From: an uncultured Pigmentiphaga sp.
GTDB lineage: Bacteria; Pseudomonadota; Gammaproteobacteria; Burkholderiales; Burkholderiaceae_B
DNA length: 9,993 nt
Direction of reading: 5' to 3'
NCBI GenBank assembly: GCA_937891425.1
Contig: CALAGD010000092.1
Location: forward strand, 1 to 9,993
In this document: piece after piece, positions 6,062 to 9,993 of the stretch
Layout: every line of letters starts with the position of its first letter
Numbering within the stretch: position 1 is the first letter of the stretch
Made by a program: the position numbers and the translations under genes
The notes under the pieces: model-generated
Database searches by the model: none
Seen by the model: only the letters and a program-made list of their open reading frames with translations
Told to the model about the DNA's origin: nothing

Positions 6062-7207
6062 ATGATTCTGACGCTGGATGACTTTGAGGAGAAGGCACGC
6101 CGGCGCCTGCCGCGGTGCCTGTACGGCTTTGCCAGCAACGGCGCCGAACGAGGGGCCAGCAAGGTGGCCAACGCGAAATCGTTCGAAAAGTGGGCCTTCG
6201 TGCCGCGCACCCTGATCGACGTGTCGAACGTGTCGCAGGAAACCTCCCTGTTTGGCATCAATTACAACTCACCCTTTGGCATTGCGCCCATGGGGGCGTG
6301 CGCATTGTTCACCTACAAGGCCGACCTGGACCTGGCTGAGGCAGCACATCGGCAGGGCGTGGCGCATGTACTGAGTGCCGCGTCGACGGTGCCGGTGGAG
6401 GAAGTGCTCGAGCGTTCGCCGCGCAGCTGGTATCAGGGGTACATTCCTGCCGACGAGCAGATCATTACCCGCCTGGTGCAGCGGTTGCAGGCGGCGAAGG
6501 TACCGGTGATGGTCATCACCGTCGACGTGCCGGTGTCATCGAACCGCGATGCGGACCGTCGGGCAGGATTCTCGATACCGGTCATTCCGCGCCCTTCGCT
6601 CATGCTTGACGGGCTGATGCATCCGCGCTGGCTGGTAGGCACGTTCTTCAAGACGGTGCTGCGCGACGGTATTCCACGGACGCCCAACTTCACGGATGAC
6701 AAGGTTGGCAAGCCCATCATTACCACCCCGTCCAGGCTCAGCCGTACAGGGCGTGCGAAGTTCAGCTGGGAACACGTGAAGCTGATTCGCCGGCTGTGGT
6801 CGGGCCCGCTGGTGCTGAAAGGGGTGCTCAGCGTGGACGACTGCCTGTTGGCCAGGCAGGTGGGTGCGGATGGGGTGATACTGTCCAACCACGGGGGGCG
6901 GCAGCTGGATGGTGCCGTGGCGCCGCTGGAGGTACTGCCCAGGGTAGTAGACGCGGTGGGCGACCTGCCCGTGTGCCTGGATGGCGGGATCCGGCGCGGC
7001 ACCGATGCGCTCAAGGCGATCGCACTCGGTGCTCGCATGGTATTTCTTGGCCGCCCCATGCTGTTTGCGGCCAGCGTGGGCGGGCGTGCGGGTGTGGAAC
7101 ATGCCATCCAGATCATGCGCGACGAGATCGCCTGCAGCCTTGCACTGCTGGGCTGTACCGACGTGAACCGGCTCAACACCAGCTACCTGATGCCCCAGCA
7201 GCTCTAG
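6062..7207 (+). CDS. FMN-dependent alpha-hydroxyacid dehydrogenase (L-lactate / (S)-mandelate dehydrogenase family)
   Basis: 381 residues, a full-length member of the FMN family that oxidises (S)-2-hydroxyacids to 2-oxoacids. The active-site set is present: Tyr21 (LYGFASNGAE), Tyr127 (WYQGYIPAD), Asp155 (TVDVPV), Arg162 (SSNRDADRR), FMN-contacting Lys253 (LVLKGVLS), catalytic His277 and Arg280 (LSNHGGRQLDG), and a phosphate-binding LDGGIRRGTDALKA loop. The variable segment around 175-215, which includes LMHPRWLVGTFFKTVL, is where membrane-bound members (mandelate and L-lactate dehydrogenases) attach to the membrane, so transfer of electrons to the quinone pool is plausible. WYQGY replaces the more usual WFQLY, which may widen or reshape the pocket. 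The ATG at 6062 has no strong ribosome site, and upstream codons offer no better in-frame start. It follows the enolase-family gene by 60 bp on the same strand. Substrate is unresolved: lactate, mandelate or another 2-hydroxyacid made in this pathway. Confidence 0.9.
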   Translation: MILTLDDFEEKARRRLPRCLYGFASNGAERGASKVANAKSFEKWAFVPRTLIDVSNVSQETSLFGINYNSPFGIAPMGACALFTYKADLDLAEAAHRQGVAHVLSAASTVPVEEVLERSPRSWYQGYIPADEQIITRLVQRLQAAKVPVMVITVDVPVSSNRDADRRAGFSIPVIPRPSLMLDGLMHPRWLVGTFFKTVLRDGIPRTPNFTDDKVGKPIITTPSRLSRTGRAKFSWEHVKLIRRLWSGPLVLKGVLSVDDCLLARQVGADGVILSNHGGRQLDGAVAPLEVLPRVVDAVGDLPVCLDGGIRRGTDALKAIALGARMVFLGRPMLFAASVGGRAGVEHAIQIMRDEIACSLALLGCTDVNRLNTSYLMPQQL

Positions 7208-7441
7208 ACGGGATATCGCCAGCAACCTGGTGTTCCAACTCCTTCCCGCAGTGCGGTATCGGCAGGCGTCCGATGGGTGAACGCTCGATTTCTTTTGGCA
7301 ATCGTGAACACCGTTGACGCGTTGACCGGATCGTGCGCTTCTCATGAAGATAATCGACTGCACTGCGGCGGAAACTGCTGGAACCAGCCGGCAGGAGCAT
7401 GCAGTCGTCCGATCGAACAGAACGTACAGGGGAGACACAAC
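7208..7441 (+). other. Intergenic leader before TTT receptor 2
   Basis: This 234-bp non-coding gap suggests the second receptor may have its own promoter. The tandem CGTTGAC pair supplies TTGACG (7314-7319) and TTGACC (7322-7327), both good -35 matches. The best -10 match, GATAAT (7349-7354), is 21 bp from the second, which is longer than normal, so I do not call a promoter. No convincing terminator after the flavoenzyme gene was seen. Confidence 0.4.
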
Positions 7442-8422
7442 ATGTTGATGCGATTCATGCGTTCATGCCTGGTCGCGACCGTTGCACTGGGTTGCATGGC
7501 CGCCGCCGTGGCGCTGGAGCGTGCATTGCCTTCCACCGTGAGGCTGGTGGTGCCGTACCCGCCGGGCGGAAGTGTGGATACCGTGGCGCGCCTTCTGGCC
7601 CAGCCGCTCGCGCAAGAGCTGGGCGTGAACATCGTCGTAGAAAACCGGCCGGGCGCGGGCGGGCGCGTGGCTGCCGGGTCGCTGAAGACAGGGCCTTCGG
7701 ATGGCAGCGTCATCATGATCGCGCCGAATGCCCTGACCACGGTGCAGTCGCTGGTGTATGCCGATCGACTGCCCTACGACATCCGTACCGACTTTGTGCC
7801 CATCTCGCGGCTGGTCAGCTATCCGTTCGCGCTGTCGGTCAGCAGCGCTTCCGACATCAAGACGCCCGGGGAACTGAACGCGGCCATCAGGGCCAACCCC
7901 GGAAAGGCCAACTTCGGGTCGTCCGGGGCCGGCGGCATGACCCACTTTTCGGGTCTCCTGTACTCCAGGGCGGCCGACGTGAAATGGGAGCACATTGCCT
8001 TCAACGGGGGCGCGCCCATGTTGACGGCGCTCATTGGCGGGCACGTGCTGGCCGGCATCGACACGCTGAGCGATCACATCGAACACAGCCGCGCGGGCAA
8101 GATCCGCATCCTGGGGATTTTCAGCCCGGAACGTTCTTCGCTGGCGCCGGATATTCCCACGCTGCGTGAGGGCGGCATCGAGGGGCTGGATGTCAGCGGC
8201 TGGTTCGGCCTGTATGGTCCCGCCGGCATGCCGCAGGAAGCCGTGAAGCAGCTGGATGCGGCCGTGCGCAAGGCGCTGCAGGATCCCGCCCTGGTAGAAC
8301 GCCTGCAGAAGCTGGTTCTGGAGCCCGCCTATGTGTCGAGCGAAGAGTTTGCCAGCCTGCAGGGCAAGGAGCTCGAGGTCTGGGGCGAGATCGTGCGGGA
8401 GTCGGGCTTCAAGCCGGAATGA
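7442..8422 (+). CDS. TTT-system periplasmic substrate-binding receptor (Bug family), second copy
   Basis: 326 residues, the same length as the first receptor but clearly divergent in sequence, so it is a paralogue with probably different ligand preference rather than a recent duplicate. A signal peptide is present (Arg4 and Arg7, hydrophobic core), with likely cleavage after AVA at residue 24. The mature chain shows VRLVVPYPPGGSVDTVAR, VENRPGAGGRVA, NFGSSGAGGMTHF and a GAPMLTALIGGHV segment, all typical Bug positions. ATG 7442 is chosen over upstream in-frame starts because AGGGGAG lies 7 nt before it and it opens the signal peptide. The leader GGAGACAC just before the start is shared with the first receptor. 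Cys18 follows ALG, a poor lipobox, so a soluble periplasmic protein is favoured. It closes the plus-strand catabolic block and, like the first, has no TctA/TctB partner in the window. Confidence 0.92.
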   Translation: MLMRFMRSCLVATVALGCMAAAVALERALPSTVRLVVPYPPGGSVDTVARLLAQPLAQELGVNIVVENRPGAGGRVAAGSLKTGPSDGSVIMIAPNALTTVQSLVYADRLPYDIRTDFVPISRLVSYPFALSVSSASDIKTPGELNAAIRANPGKANFGSSGAGGMTHFSGLLYSRAADVKWEHIAFNGGAPMLTALIGGHVLAGIDTLSDHIEHSRAGKIRILGIFSPERSSLAPDIPTLREGGIEGLDVSGWFGLYGPAGMPQEAVKQLDAAVRKALQDPALVERLQKLVLEPAYVSSEEFASLQGKELEVWGEIVRESGFKPE

Positions 8423-8474
8423 GTGGCGGTCCGGCATGACGGTGTCGCAGCAGGCTGCCGGCGGCTGCGGAGGC

Positions 8475-8523
8475 GCGTCAACAAGGGCACCAGGGCTCTG
8501 TTGACGCCCGCACGGCTGGTGCC
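8475..8523. repeat. Interleaved inverted repeats in the convergent intergenic region
   Basis: Two perfect inverted repeats are intercalated. GCGTCAACA (8475-8483) pairs with TGTTGACGC (8499-8507), and GGCACCAG (8486-8493) pairs with CTGGTGCC (8516-8523). The order A-B-A'-B' allows either two mutually exclusive hairpins or an H-type pseudoknot with connectors of 2, 5 and 8 nt. They lie 52 nt beyond the receptor stop and could end or protect that transcript. No T-tract is present. Confidence 0.6.
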
Positions 8524-8531
8524 AGGATCCC

Positions 8532-8558
8532 GCTCCGGGCGCAGCACTCGGGCGGAGC
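8532..8558 (-). terminator. Weak hairpin just past the aminotransferase gene
   Basis: GCTCCG and CGGAGC form a 6-bp GC-rich stem with a 15-nt loop, starting 5 nt beyond the minus-strand aminotransferase stop codon. There is no T-run on either strand, so it is at best a weak or Rho-assisted 3' end structure. Confidence 0.25.
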
Positions 8559-8563
8559 ATCCG

Positions 8564-9670
8564 CTAGCGAGCCAGCTCCTTCTTCAGCGCGGCAAGCAGC
8601 TGTTGGTTCGTTTCGGGCAACCCCACTGAAATGCGCAACCAGCCCGGCAGCCCATACGAATTCACCGGGCGCACGAGCAGGCCGTACGTTTCCAGCCGTT
8701 TTGCCACATCGGCGCCGTTGCCTACCTCCACCAGCATGAAGTTGGCCCTGGATGGTACATACCGCAAGCCCAGGGTGTCGAAGCCCGCTGCCAGCTGGGC
8801 CAGGCCTTCCGCGTTCACGCGTACCGTTTCGCGCAGGAAGTCGTGGTCGTGCAGGGCGGCGACGGCTGCAACCTGGGCAAGCTGCGTGATGCCGTACATG
8901 GGGCGCACCCGTTGCAGCATCTCGGTGATGTGGGGCTGGGCCACGCCATACCCTACGCGCAGGCCGGCCAGACCGTATGCTTTGGAAAACGTGCGCGTGA
9001 CCAGCAGATTGGGGTAGCGCCGCACCCAGGCGAGCGAGTCGCCTGCCTCCTCCGGCGTCAGGTATTCGCGGTAGGCTTCATCCAGTATGATCAATACCGA
9101 TCTGGGGACCGCTTCGACCAGAGCGAGCACCTGACCGGGCGTCAGGCAGGTGCCCGTGGGGTTGCCCGGGTTGGCCACGTAAACGATGCGCGTGGCAGGA
9201 GTAATGGCCGCCACCAGCGCCTGCGGGTTGACGTGGAAGTCGGGCGAGGGCACCACCACACACTGCCCGCCCACGCGATGCACCGCGGCTGCAAATGCCT
9301 GGAACGAGTATTGGGCAAACACGGCCGTGCGTTGAGGGTCGAGCAGGGTTGCGGCGGCGATGGACAGGACATTTTCCGAGCCGGCACCGGGAATGATCCA
9401 GTCGCGCGGAACATTCAGGGCGGAACTGAGCGCACTGAGCAGAGCGTGGCAGTCGTTGTCGGGATAAAGGGCCAGATTGATGGGCGTGTCGCGCAGGGCC
9501 TGCAAGGCACGCGGGCTGGGCCCCAGTGGATTCTCGTTCGATGCCAGCTGGGCAAGTTCGTGTTCCTGCTTGCCGATGGCGCCGGCCACGTCGGCAAGGG
9601 GGGTGCCGGGTGCATAGGGTCGCAGGCGCTGGATGTGGTGAGGGAAATCGAGCAGTTCCGGATGACTCAT
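8564..9670 (-). CDS. hisC: Histidinol-phosphate aminotransferase-like PLP enzyme
   Basis: 368 residues, full length for the class I/II fold HisC family, which exchanges the amino group between histidinol phosphate and 2-oxoglutarate using PLP. The motifs appear in order: SNENPLGPSP (44-53), GAGSEN (95-100, PLP phosphate), NPTG (170-173), DEAY (197-200), RTFSKAYGLAGLRVGYG with the Schiff-base Lys230, and WLRISVG with substrate-carboxylate Arg346. No other histidine-biosynthesis gene is nearby, so this may be a second, specialised HisC paralogue acting on an aromatic or other amino acid. The family is known to include such aromatic aminotransferases. The ATG at 9670 has no recognisable ribosome site. 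The next-door LysR gene is divergent and may control it. The gene is convergent with TTT receptor 2. Fold and chemistry are certain; the substrate is not. Confidence 0.85.
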   Translation of the reverse strand: MSHPELLDFPHHIQRLRPYAPGTPLADVAGAIGKQEHELAQLASNENPLGPSPRALQALRDTPINLALYPDNDCHALLSALSSALNVPRDWIIPGAGSENVLSIAAATLLDPQRTAVFAQYSFQAFAAAVHRVGGQCVVVPSPDFHVNPQALVAAITPATRIVYVANPGNPTGTCLTPGQVLALVEAVPRSVLIILDEAYREYLTPEEAGDSLAWVRRYPNLLVTRTFSKAYGLAGLRVGYGVAQPHITEMLQRVRPMYGITQLAQVAAVAALHDHDFLRETVRVNAEGLAQLAAGFDTLGLRYVPSRANFMLVEVGNGADVAKRLETYGLLVRPVNSYGLPGWLRISVGLPETNQQLLAALKKELAR

Positions 9671-9672
9671 TG

Positions 9673-9696
9673 ACGATTAAAACAATAGAAAATCGT
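9673..9696. promoter_or_regulatory. AT-rich inverted repeat in front of the aminotransferase gene
   Basis: ACGATT (9673-9678) and AATCGT (9691-9696) form a 6-bp inverted repeat around a 12-bp AT-rich spacer, immediately before the aminotransferase start. This is the most AT-rich spot in the 170-bp gap shared with the divergent LysR gene. It could be a LysR operator, the promoter region of the minus-strand gene, or both. A second small palindrome, CCGGC-AGTT-GCCGG, lies at 9749-9762. Confidence 0.35.
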
Positions 9697-9840
9697 TGTT
9701 CAGGGAAGCATCACGACAGCGGGCGCAGCAGGAGCGCATATGGCAGGCCCGGCAGTTGCCGGTATGTTCGGCGGGTGGGGCAGTGCCGTCAACCCGCGGG
9801 CTCCGCATCATGATTACCCCAGGGAATCGGCGCGTTGAAC

Positions 9841-9993
9841 ATGACCCTCCAACAGTTGAAGGATTTTCTGGCCATCGTCGAGTTTGGTGGATTCCGCGCG
9901 GCGGCACGCACGCTGAAGGTGTCGCAGGGCGGGTTGACAAAAAGCATTGCCAGGCTTGAGGACGACTATGGCGTTGCCCTGCTTGAGCGCAGC
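9841..9993 (+). CDS. LysR-family transcriptional regulator, N-terminal part (partial, runs off right edge)
   Basis: The frame is open from ATG 9841 to the window end (51 codons). It encodes MTLQQLKDFLAIVEFGGFRA followed by AARTLKVSQGGLTKSIARLE and DDYGVALLERS. This is the characteristic LysR helix-turn-helix (about residues 17-37) and the start of the wing. The effector domain is outside the window. No strong ribosome site is adjacent; AGGGA at 9821-9825 is 15 nt from the ATG and better spaced for an in-frame TTG at 9835, so the start could be two codons earlier. It is divergent from the HisC-like aminotransferase, which suggests that gene as a regulatory target. Family call is secure despite truncation; target is inferred. 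Confidence 0.88.
   Translation, partial: MTLQQLKDFLAIVEFGGFRAAARTLKVSQGGLTKSIARLEDDYGVALLERS

Noticed and set aside
7463..8560. 365-codon minus-strand frame over TTT receptor 2
   Set aside because: The plus strand has a signal peptide, ribosome site and Bug motifs. The antisense product shows no recognisable domain.
8843..9673. 276-codon plus-strand frame opposite the aminotransferase
   Set aside because: Antisense shadow. All PLP-enzyme motifs are on the minus strand.
9696..9959. 87-codon plus-strand frame across the aminotransferase/LysR gap
   Set aside because: It overlaps the start of the partial LysR gene in another frame. The frame from 9841 encodes the recognisable helix-turn-helix, and this one has no motif.
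1..9993. CRISPR array, tRNA/rRNA genes, insertion sequences, toxin-antitoxin or phage genes
   Set aside because: I looked for regularly spaced repeats, tRNA-like folds with conserved T-loop sequence, transposase motifs with terminal inverted repeats and small paired ORFs, and saw none.

Overview
The window is GC-rich, densely coding DNA. It carries a histone H1-like Lys/Ala protein, two Bug-type tripartite tricarboxylate transporter (TTT) receptors, LysR regulators and an arylmalonate-decarboxylase-type enzyme. That combination points to a betaproteobacterium of the Burkholderiales, most likely Alcaligenaceae (Bordetella, Achromobacter or Pusillimonas-like). This assignment is inferred from gene content and was not tested by a search.

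Layout. At the left edge is the start of a histone H1-like gene on the minus strand (1-66). A LysR-type regulator follows on the minus strand (337-1290), divergent from an mmsA-type CoA-acylating (methyl)malonate-semialdehyde dehydrogenase (1392-2921). The 101-bp gap between them holds a perfect 10-bp palindrome. After mmsA comes a terminator-like hairpin (2947-2976) and then a possible promoter. Next is a plus-strand cassette: TTT receptor 1 (3153-4133), an arylmalonate decarboxylase / Asp-Glu racemase superfamily enzyme (4130-4852, overlapping the receptor by 4 bp), a mandelate racemase/muconate lactonizing (enolase superfamily) protein (4865-6001), an FMN-dependent 2-hydroxyacid dehydrogenase (6062-7207), and, after a 234-bp gap, TTT receptor 2 (7442-8422). 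A GC-rich convergent intergenic region with interleaved inverted repeats separates this from a minus-strand HisC-like aminotransferase (8564-9670). That gene is divergent from the 5' end of a second LysR gene, which runs off the right edge (9841-9993).

How the genes may work together. The central block looks like a small catabolic island for an unidentified carboxylic acid. Periplasmic TTT receptors would capture it. The AMDase-type enzyme would remove CO2 from a substituted malonate without a cofactor. The enolase-family protein would act on the same acid or its product, the flavoenzyme would oxidise a 2-hydroxyacid to a 2-oxoacid, and the semialdehyde dehydrogenase would pass a C3/C4 semialdehyde into acyl-CoA metabolism under LysR control. 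Family assignments are well supported by motifs. The substrate and the order of steps are inference. The most notable points are that the AMDase homologue keeps the decarboxylase catalytic set (single Cys187, Gly73 in place of a second Cys) and that the neighbouring enolase-superfamily protein lacks several canonical catalytic residues.
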